A stretch of 64,000 bases of DNA from Sphingomonas endolithica. Lineage in GTDB: Bacteria; Pseudomonadota; Alphaproteobacteria; Sphingomonadales; Sphingomonadaceae. Below are positions 28,689-37,951 of this stretch, in pieces. Every line of letters begins with the position of its first letter. The stretch's first letter is position 1. The translations under genes and the position numbers were made by a program. The DNA lies in NCBI RefSeq assembly GCF_025231525.1, contig NZ_CP103057.1, positions 2,311,001-2,375,000 of the forward strand, in the 5' to 3' direction. The notes below the pieces were generated by a model. The model had not been told where the DNA came from, ran no database searches, and saw only the letters and a program-made list of their open reading frames with translations.

Positions 28689-29849
28689 ATGACCAAGAAG
28701 ATCACTAACCCCGAGATCCTGGCGGTCCGGGCCGCTGCTGAGACGGACCCGGCCCGAGGTCGCGTGTGGGTGGGGCTCGACGTGGGACTGAAGTCGACGG
28801 CAGTGTGCGTGCTCGATAGTGACGGCAAAGTCGTCCATCAGTGTTCGATGAAGACGCATCCGACCGAGATCGGACGTTACCTGGCAAAGAACTTCACCTC
28901 CAACGTGGCCGTCGTCGGCATGGAGACCGGTGCCATGTCCGTCCACCTGTCGGGTGGTCTGCGCCGGCTCGGCTACCAGGTGGCGGTGATGGATGCGCTT
29001 CAGGTGCACCGGGTGCTTTCGCTTAAGCGGAACAAGACCGATACCAACGACGCGCGCGGCATCGCCGAGATCACGCGAACGGGACGCGACTATCTGACCG
29101 AGGTCTATGTGAAGAGCGCCGCCTGCTACGAGGTACGCGCGCAGCTCATCATGCGTCACCGGCTGGTCCAGCAGCGGCTCGCCAACGAGAACATGATCCG
29201 TGGCCTGCTGCGGGTCTATGGTGGACGGGTGGAGCCCGGCGCCAAAGCGGCAGCGACGTATCGCGAGCGTGTCATCCAGCAGCTGCTGCTCATCGAGGAT
29301 CACGAAGGCATCAACCTGCGGCCACGCATTCTGCCTGTGCTCGATCTGTGCGAGCGGCTCGAGACTGACGCCGAACGGATCGGGGCCGAGCTGGAGATGC
29401 TCGCCGCCGCCAACCCGGTGTGCCGCCGTTTCATGGCGGTGCCCGGTGTCGGTGCGCTTACCGCGCTGTCCTTCTTCACCGCGATCGAGGAGCCAACCCG
29501 CTTCCGCCGCGCCGACGATGTCGCAGCCTACCTTGGCCTCACGCCGCGGGTCTACCAGTCGGGCGAGAGCCTCACCCATGGGAAGATCAGCAAGATGGGC
29601 AACCGCCTGACCCGCACTCACCTGGTCACCGCCGCGACGGTGCTCATGTCAGCGACCAAGACCTTCTCGTCGCTGAAGGACTGGGGTCTTCGGCTGGCGA
29701 AGAAGGTCGGGTTCAACAAGGCAAAGGTGGCGGTCGCGCGCAAGCTGGCGACCATCTTGTTCGGCATGTGGCGCGACGGCACCCACTTCCAGTTCAAGGC
29801 CGAGACGGTCGAGCCGCATCGCCAGATGATGCAGGCTGCCCGCGCCTGA
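28689..29849 (+). CDS. IS110-family transposase
   Basis: 386 residues. The N-terminal DEDD (RuvC-like) nuclease domain starts VWVGLDVGLKSTAVCVL and includes the VGMETGAMS and KRNKTDTNDARGIAEI segments. The C-terminal Transposase_20 domain has PGVGALTALSFFTAIE and the catalytic-Ser neighbourhood YLGLTPRVYQSGESLTHGKI. It is full length and uninterrupted. Members use a bridge RNA encoded in the non-coding ends to choose targets and donors; here the ends lie somewhere in 28373-28688 and after 29850, but no exact borders could be fixed because these elements lack normal terminal repeats. Confidence 0.93.
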   Translation: MTKKITNPEILAVRAAAETDPARGRVWVGLDVGLKSTAVCVLDSDGKVVHQCSMKTHPTEIGRYLAKNFTSNVAVVGMETGAMSVHLSGGLRRLGYQVAVMDALQVHRVLSLKRNKTDTNDARGIAEITRTGRDYLTEVYVKSAACYEVRAQLIMRHRLVQQRLANENMIRGLLRVYGGRVEPGAKAAATYRERVIQQLLLIEDHEGINLRPRILPVLDLCERLETDAERIGAELEMLAAANPVCRRFMAVPGVGALTALSFFTAIEEPTRFRRADDVAAYLGLTPRVYQSGESLTHGKISKMGNRLTRTHLVTAATVLMSATKTFSSLKDWGLRLAKKVGFNKAKVAVARKLATILFGMWRDGTHFQFKAETVEPHRQMMQAARA

Positions 29850-30562
29850 CACGAGCTCACGCTATCCGTCCCGTCGGACGGTACGATCCTCCCGGGAGGC
29901 GGAGGGACCGGTGACTTCGCTTTAAACATTGGGGCAGCGATGACCCCGAGCTACGGTTGTTGAAGCACCACCCTTCGATACGAACCGACCCCAATGCGGC
30001 ATGTGACACTAATGAAGGCTGCAGGACGATAGCCGTCACATGACCCCGGAGAGACTGTTGCACCCCGGGTCGATCGATCACCGACAAAGGACGTTGCAAG
30101 AGAAGGCCAACAGTGATGAAGTAGCGATCGCCAACGTCGCCCCTGCCGCAGGGGACCTCAGCTAGAGAATGTTCGAAACTCGCGACTAGACGAGCGCGGA
30201 CGCCTTTAGGCCGGGTGGCCCTGGACATGCACGCCGCCACCCGGTCGCAAAGGAGCAACCGGCGGTCTTTCGACCGTTCTAATCGCGAGGTTTCGACGCC
30301 TCGGCCCACCGACCGGCGGGCACGAGCATGCTACGCCCATCGCGCCATCGAACTCAAGTCATGATCGAACGCGGGATCGGCGTTTTCTCAACCGACGTCC
30401 GACGTGACGGAAACTGTCGGCCGTCGCTCACGTCGGCATCAGCGCCATCTGCGCGGCGGGGCGGGCCCCTCGCATGCCTGCAGAAGGGTCTTGTGCAAAT
30501 CTACTCCTCGTTGCGTGTCGACGAGCAAACGGCCTGCGTGCAGGGAAGGGCATGGCTAGTTG
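29850..30562. other. Non-coding region right of the IS110 transposase
   Basis: About 710 bases without a convincing gene. Just after the transposase stop are two small palindromes (CCGTCC...GGACGG at 29866-29881 and CCTCCCGGGAGG at 29888-29899). The first part should include the right end of the IS110 element and possibly its bridge RNA. The rest shows no recognisable feature. Confidence 0.5.
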
Positions 30563-31378
30563 CTAGATCCCAGGCCGCGGGGCCCGCGCCTTGTTGCGTT
30601 TGTCGGCCACATACGGATGCCCACCCTCGGATCGAACGACCTCGAACAGCTTCGTCTTCTCGAACAATGCGGTGAAGCCTTTCACTCCGTAATTGCGCGG
30701 ATCGATCGAGGCCTGGCGCTGTGCGGCAGTCGCAGCGTGGGTCAGCAATGCCCAGCCGTCCTCACGAGCGGAAGCCTCGACGCCTCCACGCAGCGCAGTG
30801 ATCAGCTTGGTGTCTCCGGCGAGGTTTCGAACGGCTTCCGCAGGCTTCGGTTCGGCTGCCGCACTTGGCTTGGCCGCTGACTTCGTGGAGGCGGTCTCCA
30901 CATCCGCTACAGCTGCGGCGTCTCCAAGACCATCCAGATAGAGGAAGGTCGTGCAGGCGTTCACGAACGGCTCGGGCGTCTTGCGCTCTCCGAAGCCATA
31001 GACGTCGCGCCCGTTGGATCTGAGCTGCATCACCAGCGGCGTGAAGTCCGCATCGCTCGATACGATGCAGAAGCCCTCGAGATCCTGCGTGTAGAGCAGT
31101 TCCATCGCGTCGATCACGAGCGCCATGTCGGTGGCGTTCTTTCCGGTCGAATAGCTGAATTGCTGCATCGGCCGGATGGCGAACAGATGGAGCTTATCCT
31201 TCCAGCCCTTCAGGTTCCCGCTCGTCCAGTCGCCATATGCACGCCGGATGTTGGCGACGCCGTAGCTGGACAGCTCCGCAACGATCGCGCCGATCTTCGC
31301 TTGTGAAACGTTGTCGGCGTCAACGAGCAGAGCGATGCGGCGGCCGGTCGTCGGCGTAGCGGGATGATCCTTGCTCAT
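30563..31378 (-). CDS. NYN-domain protein with LOTUS/OST-HTH-like C-terminus
   Basis: 271 residues. The N-terminal NYN (PIN-like RNase) domain runs RRIALLVDADNVSQAKIGAI ... NATDMALVIDAMELLY ... FCIVSSDADFTPLVMQLR, with acidic residues in the expected places (D in VDADN, D in ATDMALV, DAD in SSDAD). An Ala/Lys-rich linker leads to a C-terminal winged-helix module typical of OST-HTH/LOTUS domains (WALLTHAAT to the VADKRNK end). An RNA-directed role is expected from the family. Start at 31378 is the ATG nearest the domain; 31393 (GTG) is possible. Confidence 0.85.
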   Translation of the reverse strand: MSKDHPATPTTGRRIALLVDADNVSQAKIGAIVAELSSYGVANIRRAYGDWTSGNLKGWKDKLHLFAIRPMQQFSYSTGKNATDMALVIDAMELLYTQDLEGFCIVSSDADFTPLVMQLRSNGRDVYGFGERKTPEPFVNACTTFLYLDGLGDAAAVADVETASTKSAAKPSAAAEPKPAEAVRNLAGDTKLITALRGGVEASAREDGWALLTHAATAAQRQASIDPRNYGVKGFTALFEKTKLFEVVRSEGGHPYVADKRNKARAPRPGI

Positions 31379-31690
31379 CCCGAACGGTCGCACGGCAACA
31401 GTTACAGAAAGGGAAATCGCTCAGAGCCATTGCAGCGTGCGCCGCGGCGGACGGTAAGGCATCTACGGCGCGAACCACGAGGCGCCACCACTCTGCCCTT
31501 GGTCTTGCCCGCAATCGGCTGCTTGTTCATGTCTGCTTGCGACCATCGTCACCCAGCAGAGCGGCGGCCGTGCGTCTCGTCCGCAAGCCACCCATGGTCA
31601 GACTGCTCGTGGACTTGCCTCTTAGCGCTCCATGCACGAAACAGACAACGACTGCATCGCGCGTGCACATGTCGATGCTAGCTTGCCGCC

Positions 31691-32140
31691 ATGAGACTTT
31701 TCCCGCCGTCATCGCGCTCCCGCCTGTTGCTCCGTCGATGGACGACGATCGGCGCCACGTTTCGCCCTCGCTATGCACTTGCCGCGCTGCTGCTCTTCCT
31801 GGTGGAATCGGCGATTGCGCTGTGGGTCCATGACCGACTGATCCGGCCTTATCTTGGCGACAGCCTCGCCGTCGTGCTGGTGTATTGCGCATTGCGGGCC
31901 TGGGTCCCTCTTGGGGTCAGGTCGGCGGTCCTGGCTGCTTTGGCCATCGCCTTCTCAATTTAGGCGGCGCAGCTCTTTGGCTTGCTGGAGGCCATCGGCC
32001 TAGCGGACCAAACGCTCGCGCGGGTGTCGCTCGGCACGAGCTTCGACCCGCACGACCTTCTGGCATACGTCCTAGGCGGCATGCTCACCCTCGTCCTGGA
32101 AGGCGTTCGCCGTCGAACAGCCGCAAAGCCCGCCCCCTGA
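31691..32140 (+). pseudogene. DUF2809 membrane protein, interrupted by one in-frame stop
   Basis: The frame from ATG 31691 encodes an N-terminal basic region and two or three membrane helices (RYALAALLLFLVESAIALWV; GDSLAVVLVYCALRAWV), then hits TAG at 31961-31963. Without any shift the same frame continues for 58 more codons (AAQLFGLLEAIGLADQTLAR, VSLGTSFDPHDLLAYVLGG) to TGA at 32140. The LGTSFDPHDLLAY block is the conserved C-terminal signature of DUF2809, so the two parts are one gene of about 149 residues broken by a nonsense change; GAG (Glu) is the likely original codon. Confidence 0.8.
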
Positions 32141-32458
32141 CATGCTGCGTGTGTGACCTTCGTCACCTTCAGACGGGCAAAACCGCGCGCGGGCCGCGCG
32201 CGAGTCGGCCAGGCGGAAGTATGTCTCAAGCCCTTTGAGGGACTGCTGCACAGGCCAGAGCATCGAAATCTTCAGTTCAGTCGGGGATGATAGGACCTGT
32301 TCAGCCGCAGCGCGAGGCGGAACCGGGCGGAGACAGACCGCGATCATCTACTCCAGCAGCTGTTCGGTCGCATCGTCACGGCCCCGTTAATTCAGGCTGC
32401 ACCTACGATCCCGAGCTCCATGCCGTCGGCGTCCCAATGCCGCCGGACGCCGAAGCCT
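32141..32458. other. Intergenic region left of the IS3 element
   Basis: About 320 bases with no gene that can be supported. It contains a GC-rich palindrome (CCGCGCGCGGG / CCGCGCGCG) near 32180. No direct repeat shared with the right flank of the IS3 element was seen. Confidence 0.4.
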
Positions 32459-32521
32459 TGATCTGCCCCCCGCTGAGTGGCCCAGAGACTATGATAGTCT
32501 GGACCACGAAAGGGACGACAG

Positions 32522-32800
32522 ATGCCATTCAAGAAGCACAAGCCGGAAGAGATCATCGGGAAGCTGCGTGAAGTTGAGATCGTTCTGTCGCAGGGGGCAT
32601 CGACTGCCGAAGCGTGCCGGCGGATCTCTGTCAGCGAACAAACCTATTACCGCTGGCGCAAGGAATATGGCGGTCTGAAAACCGACCAGGCACGGCGTAT
32701 GAAGGATCTGGAAAAGGAGAATCTTCGGCTCCGCCGGGCGATCTCGGACCTGACGTTGGATAAGCTGATCTTGCAGGAGGCGGCGCGGGGAAACTTCTAA
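32522..32800 (+). CDS. IS3-family OrfA (helix-turn-helix subunit)
   Basis: 92 residues: an HTH_8/Transposase_8 domain ([36 protein letters not shown]) followed by a leucine-rich coiled coil ([20 protein letters not shown]) that mediates dimerisation. It is the DNA-binding part of the transposase and is extended into OrfAB by -1 frameshifting at its last codons. Confidence 0.95.
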   Translation: MPFKKHKPEEIIGKLREVEIVLSQGASTAEACRRISVSEQTYYRWRKEYGGLKTDQARRMKDLEKENLRLRRAISDLTLDKLILQEAARGNF

Positions 32801-32809
32801 GCCCCGCGC
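32783..32809 (+). promoter_or_regulatory. Programmed -1 frameshift signal
   Basis: The heptamer G-GGA-AAC (32788-32794) is in the orfA zero frame and fits the X-XXY-YYZ rule. It lies inside a perfect 8-bp hairpin GCGCGGGG (32783-32790) / CCCCGCGC (32802-32809). A -1 slip here leads past the orfA stop into the orfB frame, which is -1 relative to orfA. Confidence 0.75.
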
Positions 32810-32832
32810 GGCGACGGCGTTGTATCGATCAT

Positions 32833-33693
32833 GTGCGACGAGAGCTTCCGGTATCCGAGCGACGGGTCTGCCGGGTGCTGGGGCAGCATCGATCGACGCA
32901 GCGCAAGGTGCCGCGTGGGGCGGATGATGAGCAGGTGCTGAGCGAGGACATCATCGCACTGGCGAAGCAATATGGTCGCTACGGCTATCGCCGGGTGACG
33001 GCATTGCTGTGCCATGCCGGGTGGACGGTGAACCATAAACGGGTCGAGCGGATCTGGCGGCGTGAGGGGCTCAAGGTCCCGCAACGTCAACCAAAGCGCG
33101 GACGTCTGTGGCTTAATGACGGATCGTGCATCCGGCTGCGGCCTGAGTATCCGGGGCATGTATGGGCGTACGACTTCGTCGAAGGCCGCACGCATGATGG
33201 TCGCAAGTTCCGTATCCTGACCATCATCGACGAAGCCAGCCGGGAGTGCCTGGGGCTCATCGTGGCACGTCAGCTCAAGCATGAAGACGTGCTGGCGGCT
33301 TTGGCGGACCTGTTCGTCACACGAGGCCCGCCGGCGCACATACGGTCGGATAATGGCGCCGAGTTTATCGCCAACGCTGTGCAGAAATGGCTCGGCCAGA
33401 TCGGCGTGAAGACGCTCTACATCGCACCGGGATCACCATGGGAGAATGGCTACAATGAGAGCTTCAACGGGTCGCTGCGCGACGAACTGCTCAACGGCGA
33501 GATCTTCTACAGCCTCGCCGAGGCGACGGTGCTGATCGAAGCCTGGCGGCGGCATTACAACACAGTCCGGCCGCACAGCAGCCTGGGCTACCGACCACCG
33601 GCCCCAGAAACGGCTTCACCGCCATATCCGGCCTCCGGTTCCGCTTCGCTCCACCTCCGCCCGGATATGGCGGCAACGAACATAATCCACTAA
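32833..33693 (+). CDS. IS3-family OrfB (DDE integrase-type transposase)
   Basis: 286 residues as an isolated frame, normally made as the C-terminal part of OrfAB. An HTH_21 region ([20 protein letters not shown]) precedes the rve integrase core with D in [11 protein letters not shown] in RSDNGAEFI and E in [19 protein letters not shown]. All three DDE residues and the K/R after E are intact, so the element could be active. The frame opens before 32833, as expected from the frameshift. Confidence 0.95.
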   Translation: MRRELPVSERRVCRVLGQHRSTQRKVPRGADDEQVLSEDIIALAKQYGRYGYRRVTALLCHAGWTVNHKRVERIWRREGLKVPQRQPKRGRLWLNDGSCIRLRPEYPGHVWAYDFVEGRTHDGRKFRILTIIDEASRECLGLIVARQLKHEDVLAALADLFVTRGPPAHIRSDNGAEFIANAVQKWLGQIGVKTLYIAPGSPWENGYNESFNGSLRDELLNGEIFYSLAEATVLIEAWRRHYNTVRPHSSLGYRPPAPETASPPYPASGSASLHLRPDMAATNIIH

Positions 33694-33871
33694 CAATAAA
33701 CCCGGTTCACTCGACGGGGGCAGGTCAATCGCCAGAAGCGGTCGCTCATTCATCTTGGTCCTGCGCGGCCGCTAGGCCCGTTATTCAAACCGCTCCGCAC
33801 GACCAGCCTGCATAAACAGCCAGCTGCTCTCGCGGCTTGACGGGGTGGCTTACGGGGCCGACGTAGTTCGA

Positions 33872-34108
33872 ATGACCGATCCAAGGGCCGCGACGCTGTC
33901 TCTGCTCGAGCGCCGCAAACCGGACGCGACGATCTGCCCGAGCGAGGTGGCGCGCGCGATCGCGTCGGACTGGCGCGGCGCGATGCCCGCGGTCCACGCT
34001 GCGATCGACGGGCTGGTCCGCGACCGCCTGGTGCGGCTGAGCTGGAAGGGACAACCACTGGCGACGCGGTCGGGACCGTACAGGATCGGCCGTCTCGGTG
34101 ACGATTGA
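33872..34108 (+). CDS. DUF3253 protein
   Basis: 78 residues. A winged-helix-like small domain (RAATLSLLERRKPDATICPS, then EVARAIASDW, AMPAVHAAIDGLVRDRLVRL and a wing ending GPYRIGR) matching DUF3253. ATG at 33872 starts the conserved part; the open frame begins a little earlier. Function unknown; the fold suggests nucleic-acid binding. Confidence 0.8.
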   Translation: MTDPRAATLSLLERRKPDATICPSEVARAIASDWRGAMPAVHAAIDGLVRDRLVRLSWKGQPLATRSGPYRIGRLGDD

Positions 34109-34156
34109 GGACAGCCCCCTCTCCCGCGCCCGTCGCCACTGCGCTATGACGCGGCG

Positions 34157-34408
34157 ATGCCGAAGAGGAAGCGCTACCTAACCGCAATGGCCGACGGCTA
34201 CGTGAAGACGATCGACCCTACCCCCGTGTCATTCACCCATTTTCGGCGCATCGTCGCGCATCTGCACAGCGGTAAAACGGAAATGTTCTGGGGCCACGCC
34301 ACCTCGGCGAAAGAAGCCGCGGGCAAGGAGGCGCTGACAGATCAGGCGGCCCGGCGGCATGGTTGGAAGCACCTCGACTTCGAGGTCGTCGAGCTCTCCG
34401 AACAATGA
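34157..34408 (+). CDS. Hypothetical protein
   Basis: 83 residues, basic N-terminus (MPKRKRYLTAMADGYVKTI), not recognised. The coding pattern is good (high third-position GC, no competing frame) and it follows the DUF3253 gene by 48 bases in the same direction. No motif visible. Confidence 0.5.
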   Translation: MPKRKRYLTAMADGYVKTIDPTPVSFTHFRRIVAHLHSGKTEMFWGHATSAKEAAGKEALTDQAARRHGWKHLDFEVVELSEQ

Positions 34409-34461
34409 CGCCTTTCACTCTGGGTGAATCCGCGATCCTGGTGGATCAGCCTCGACGCCAG

Positions 34462-34878
34462 CTATGTGGCTGTCCGCCTAACGCCATGAGCGACAGCGTC
34501 CACGACGGACGGGGGCTTTATCAATCCGATGCTGTGCAGCACCGCGGACTGTGCCAGCATGATCGCCAGCCACCAGGTTGCGTCGGCCAAGCTGGTCGAC
34601 CAGGATTGGCCGCGTACGTTGAGGGCAATCGAAAGAGCAGGCAGCACGAAGCCGATCCAGATGATGAAAGCGCTCCCTAGTGCGACCGTCCAAGGACCCG
34701 CATCTACCGGTGCGAGGATAAGCGCACCCGCCAAAATGGCCGACAACCAGAATAGTGCCAGCGTTGCAGCGGCGAGCGGCCAGCCCTTTAGGCGAGATCG
34801 GAAACCCAAGAACAGGATGGCCAGCCCAACGAGCGTTGCCGCCGCGATCGGAACAATGTTGCTCAGTATGTACCGCAT
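34462..34878 (-). CDS. Small integral membrane protein (DUF1761-like)
   Basis: 138 residues with four predicted membrane helices: residues about 8-26, 33-57, 66-85 and 100-122. The layout, with the ending WLAIMLAQSAVLHSIGL, resembles DUF1761 proteins. No catalytic motif. Adjacent genes give no functional hint. Confidence 0.65.
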   Translation of the reverse strand: MRYILSNIVPIAAATLVGLAILFLGFRSRLKGWPLAAATLALFWLSAILAGALILAPVDAGPWTVALGSAFIIWIGFVLPALSIALNVRGQSWSTSLADATWWLAIMLAQSAVLHSIGLIKPPSVVDAVAHGVRRTAT

Positions 34879-35030
34879 CGGCTCCTGGTCCTCGAATTGA
34901 CAAAACTTGTTAGGGCAAGCAATTCCGTGCTGCTCCGAATACCATCAACCAACCTCCAGCTGGCTTTGGTTTGTCATGGAAGGCGTGCGCCCTCCACGTT
35001 CAAGTCGAACCGTGTGTTGTATCGAAAGGG

Positions 35031-35426
35031 CTATCTGTCACCGGCCTGGCGCATCGGCATGGCGTCAATGACCTCTTCCAACACGATCGCGGGAATGGGA
35101 TCGGCGCTACGCAGTTTTTCGCCACCGTCCTTGCCGATCAAGATCCCGGTGAAGCCCGTCGCGGAAAGTCGGAATTTTTCGCGGAGCGCAGCACCCTTGT
35201 CAGTAGCCCCAGCCACCTTGTTGCCTACGACTTCGACGATGCTCAGGTCGCGTGCCGCACCTGCGACCTTCCAACGAGCAATGATGCGGCGCTGTGCGGC
35301 CAGCTCTGCGTTCTGACTGGTAGGAGCGCTGATCAGGAGGACACGACGCTCCCATTTCATCGCAGAGATGCTGCTGGGGTTCGCTGCTAGCAGAGGCGCC
35401 GCGGCCAACAGGACAAGGCAGTTCAT
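35031..35426 (-). CDS. DUF4174 exported protein
   Basis: 131 residues with a short signal peptide (MNCLVLLAAAPLLAA) and the DUF4174 core: KWERRVLLISAPTSQNAELA, a DLSIVEVVG strand, and the typical FTGILIGKDGGEKLRS block with DAMPMR near the end. The fold is thioredoxin-like without redox cysteines. Periplasmic, function unknown. Confidence 0.82.
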   Translation of the reverse strand: MNCLVLLAAAPLLAANPSSISAMKWERRVLLISAPTSQNAELAAQRRIIARWKVAGAARDLSIVEVVGNKVAGATDKGAALREKFRLSATGFTGILIGKDGGEKLRSADPIPAIVLEEVIDAMPMRQAGDR

Positions 35427-35863
35427 CTAAGCGCAACGCTTGGCCTAACACGCCGTTGCATCCGCTCGAGCCGCCGAGGCGGAACTCAGCGGGGTTGATC
35501 GGGAACTATAAGAGGAGTGTCCGCCTCGGAGATTTCGTTCTTTCTGGCGTTTTAGCCCAATCTCGGCCGCTCGCAGCCTCTTCTCGTGTCCCCGACTTCG
35601 GTCGTTCGTTCAGCTCGCTTGAGCGACGGCATCGGGGCTGCCGACCTCCAGCGCGATGACCCTCTTCGGGGCTGAGACACCGTTTCCCAGCGTCTTCGGC
35701 AGTCGACTGCTTCCGGAGCAAGCAGCGCTCCCGGCGAATGCCGAGCACAAGCAGCGATGGTCACCAGCCAACCTCCGAAAGGGAGCCAATTTGAGGGATG
35801 ATCTTTCCTAAACCAGCAGCGCGGCAATTCCTCCTTTAGAAGAAGCATCAATGAGGGTTTACT
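35427..35863. other. Intergenic region
   Basis: About 440 bases. Several short frames are open on both strands, but none has a plausible start, composition or motif. Nothing else seen. Confidence 0.5.
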
Positions 35864-36694
35864 TCAATGGCCCAGCCAATCGGCTGTGATCGCGCCTCGA
35901 TGCCCCTCCGGCGCCAGCACGGCGCGCAGGGCTTCCAGCAGAGGCGGCAGCGCCTGCGTCAAGGCGTAGGGCGGATTGACGATATAAAGGCCCGCGCCAT
36001 TATAGATGCCGGGCTGATCGCCATCGTACAACCAGTGCTCCACCTGCAGTAATTTCGGGATGCCGAGCTTGCGTAACTGCTCCTTCCACCGCCAATGCGT
36101 GGCGCGATCCTTTAACGGAAACCAGATTACCGTCACCCCGTGCGCCCATTTGCGGTAAGCCGCAGCGAGGGTGGCTGTGAGACGTGCGCGTTCATCGGGC
36201 TGCTCGTACGGCGGGTCGACCACCACGACGCCGCGCGCGGTGCGGGGCGGCAGCATCGCCAGCCAAAGCTCGTAGGCGTCGCGCTCATGCACGGCAGCGG
36301 ATGTGTCGCGCATCACGCGGCGCAGGGCTTGAACGTCCTCGGGGTGTTTCTCGTTCAGGATCAGGAAATCCTGTGGGCGCAGAAGCTGCGCAAGAACCCT
36401 GGGCGAGCCGGGGTAGAGGTGCGGCTCGAGCCCGACATTCACCGCCTGTACGGCGGCGCGGTAGTCGTTCAGCAAGGGATTTGGGTCGGCAAAGGCGCGC
36501 AGCACGCCCTGCGCGGACTCGCCGGTGCGTCGTGCTTCCTCGCTGCCAAGGTCGTACAGCCCGCAGCCCGCGTGGGTGTCGATTAGGGTCAGCGCGCTCT
36601 GTTTTTGCTGCAAGGCCCGCACAAGCGCGACCAGTAGGCTGTGCTTCACGACATCGGCGCTATTGCCAGCATGGAATGAATGTCGATAATTCAT
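35864..36694 (-). CDS. rlmJ: 23S rRNA (adenine-2030-N6)-methyltransferase
   Basis: 276 residues. SAM-dependent m6A methylation of A2030 in 23S rRNA. Signatures: the N-terminal MNYRHSFHAGNSADVVKHSL that is nearly invariant in RlmJ, the ALTLIDTHAGCGLYDL SAM-binding strand, the catalytic VVVDPPYEQPDE (DPPY) and WFPLKD. ATG 36694 starts this conserved N-terminus; upstream sequence in frame is AT-rich and not part of the protein. It sits alone inside the accessory region. Confidence 0.95.
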   Translation of the reverse strand: MNYRHSFHAGNSADVVKHSLLVALVRALQQKQSALTLIDTHAGCGLYDLGSEEARRTGESAQGVLRAFADPNPLLNDYRAAVQAVNVGLEPHLYPGSPRVLAQLLRPQDFLILNEKHPEDVQALRRVMRDTSAAVHERDAYELWLAMLPPRTARGVVVVDPPYEQPDERARLTATLAAAYRKWAHGVTVIWFPLKDRATHWRWKEQLRKLGIPKLLQVEHWLYDGDQPGIYNGAGLYIVNPPYALTQALPPLLEALRAVLAPEGHRGAITADWLGH

Positions 36695-36852
36695 TGAATT
36701 CAAAAAATCTGACGATTTGCCTTTATACGTGCCTTGGAGCGCGAGGCGTTCAAGCACCAATCCGGTGCTAGTATAAAGTCGGGCAAAAACCTTCAACGCA
36801 GATCGCGCCGTCGCGGCCATACGGACTTCGGCTCTCGCACGCATCAGTCGCT

Positions 36853-37173
36853 TCAATTGCCTTCGGCATCGACTGCGAACACCACCGGCTTGCCCCGGGA
36901 CATCGGCTCCCAACCGGCCGACAGAGCGGCGCGCACGCACCGCGAAATCGTTGCATCATCGAGTTGAAGACGACCGCGCGGCATACCCTTCAAGAGCCGC
37001 TTAGGCGGCGGGAATGCTACCCATGCTTCGCGTTTGGCACCGCGCTGGAGAAGGGCAATCATCATTCCTTTCCAACCTTCGTCATCCGACTGATGCGGTT
37101 CACGCTGGAGGTGCCAATCATATATGGCGCCGTCGACATCGACGGTGCCGCCGTTACTTTGGGATTTTGACAT
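36853..37173 (-). CDS. Conserved hypothetical protein
   Basis: 106 residues from ATG 37173. It opens MSKSQSNGGTVDVDGAIYDW and includes WKGMMIALLQRGAKREAWVA, FPPPKRLLKGMPRGR and AALSAGWEPMSRGKPVVF. I recall proteins of this pattern as conserved but unnamed in proteobacteria; no domain name can be given. The longer upstream frame is unlikely to be translated. Confidence 0.65.
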   Translation of the reverse strand: MSKSQSNGGTVDVDGAIYDWHLQREPHQSDDEGWKGMMIALLQRGAKREAWVAFPPPKRLLKGMPRGRLQLDDATISRCVRAALSAGWEPMSRGKPVVFAVDAEGN

Positions 37174-37315
37174 ATAGGCGGTTCTAGCATGCTCGCCCCG
37201 CCAAAGCACAGGTTTGGGGCTGATAGGCTCACGGCTTGGGCTGGCGGAACCGGCATGCAAGTGAAGCCAAGTTTGGTGTCGATATAGGCTTCTTGAGATA
37301 AGAGATTGGCCGAGT

Positions 37316-37951
37316 ATGAAGATGCTGCTCCCAGTTTTTATTGCGCTTACGGCGTGCAACTTCGGCGAGACTTATTCTGGCGACAAGCCTGGGACAGACA
37401 GCGTCCATATTTCCATGGCCGAACGGCAAACGAAGCGGGAGGGAGCAGGAAGGCCCCCGAAAAGCGGCAGGACTTTACCGGCTAATTACATCAAAGCCTT
37501 CATGTGCGAATTTGACGAGAACCCTGTTGCTGAGGCAAATAGGTTCCATAAGACGTCGGGGGGGCGCGCCGAGCGGGCAGGCGACCTGACCCTGCTTAGA
37601 TCACTCGGCTTCAAGAGAGAGTCGCGCGACGGCGATCTTGAGAGTGTCGGCGGCAAGGTCGCTGCGCCACCGGGCCTCGCTATCTTGGGCCTGCCTGTCC
37701 GGTTCCTGGAGATAAACGGGATGATCGGCGATACAAACGCGTTATACGTAACGACGTTTGCTGACGGGGTCACCGTGGGCCAAGTCGTACAGGCAGCACG
37801 ACTCGAAATGAATCGCGCATTCTATACCAAATACAAGATACGTCATTACAACAGGCGGGTGGATAAAAACCCTCATATCAATACTTACTTGGATGACAGG
37901 GGCAGCAGTAAAGCAATGCTTTCTTGCAAAATCCAATCTACCCCGGATTAG
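37316..37951 (+). CDS. Hypothetical lipoprotein
   Basis: 211 residues with a short signal peptide and a lipobox-like LTAC (Cys at 14). The mature part is hydrophilic with no recognised domain. It contains TLPANYIKAFMCEFDENPVA in the middle and a basic, aromatic stretch (RAFYTKYKIRHYNRRVDK) near the end. GC content is lower than around the housekeeping genes, which fits foreign origin. Confidence 0.6.
   Translation: MKMLLPVFIALTACNFGETYSGDKPGTDSVHISMAERQTKREGAGRPPKSGRTLPANYIKAFMCEFDENPVAEANRFHKTSGGRAERAGDLTLLRSLGFKRESRDGDLESVGGKVAAPPGLAILGLPVRFLEINGMIGDTNALYVTTFADGVTVGQVVQAARLEMNRAFYTKYKIRHYNRRVDKNPHINTYLDDRGSSKAMLSCKIQSTPD

Larger units (their letters stand above)
32459..33727 (+). mobile_element. 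Complete IS3-family insertion sequence
   Basis: About 1,269 bp. The left end starts TGATCTGCCCCCC (32459) and the right end is its inverse, finishing GGGGGCAGGTCA (33727), so the terminal inverted repeats begin TGAYCTGCCCCC; after one gap GAGTG also matches. Inside are orfA and orfB with a -1 frameshift signal. No clear target-site duplication is visible (left flank GCCT, right flank ATCG), so either the site has decayed or the ends are off by a few bases. Confidence 0.85.

Noticed and set aside
32072..32347. Minus-strand frame of 91 codons between DUF2809 and the IS3 element
   Set aside because: Partly antisense to the DUF2809 gene; no ribosome site and no family resemblance I could name.
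35552..35851. Minus-strand frame of 99 codons before rlmJ
   Set aside because: Arg/Trp/Ser-rich composition with no motif and no ribosome-binding site; likely random.
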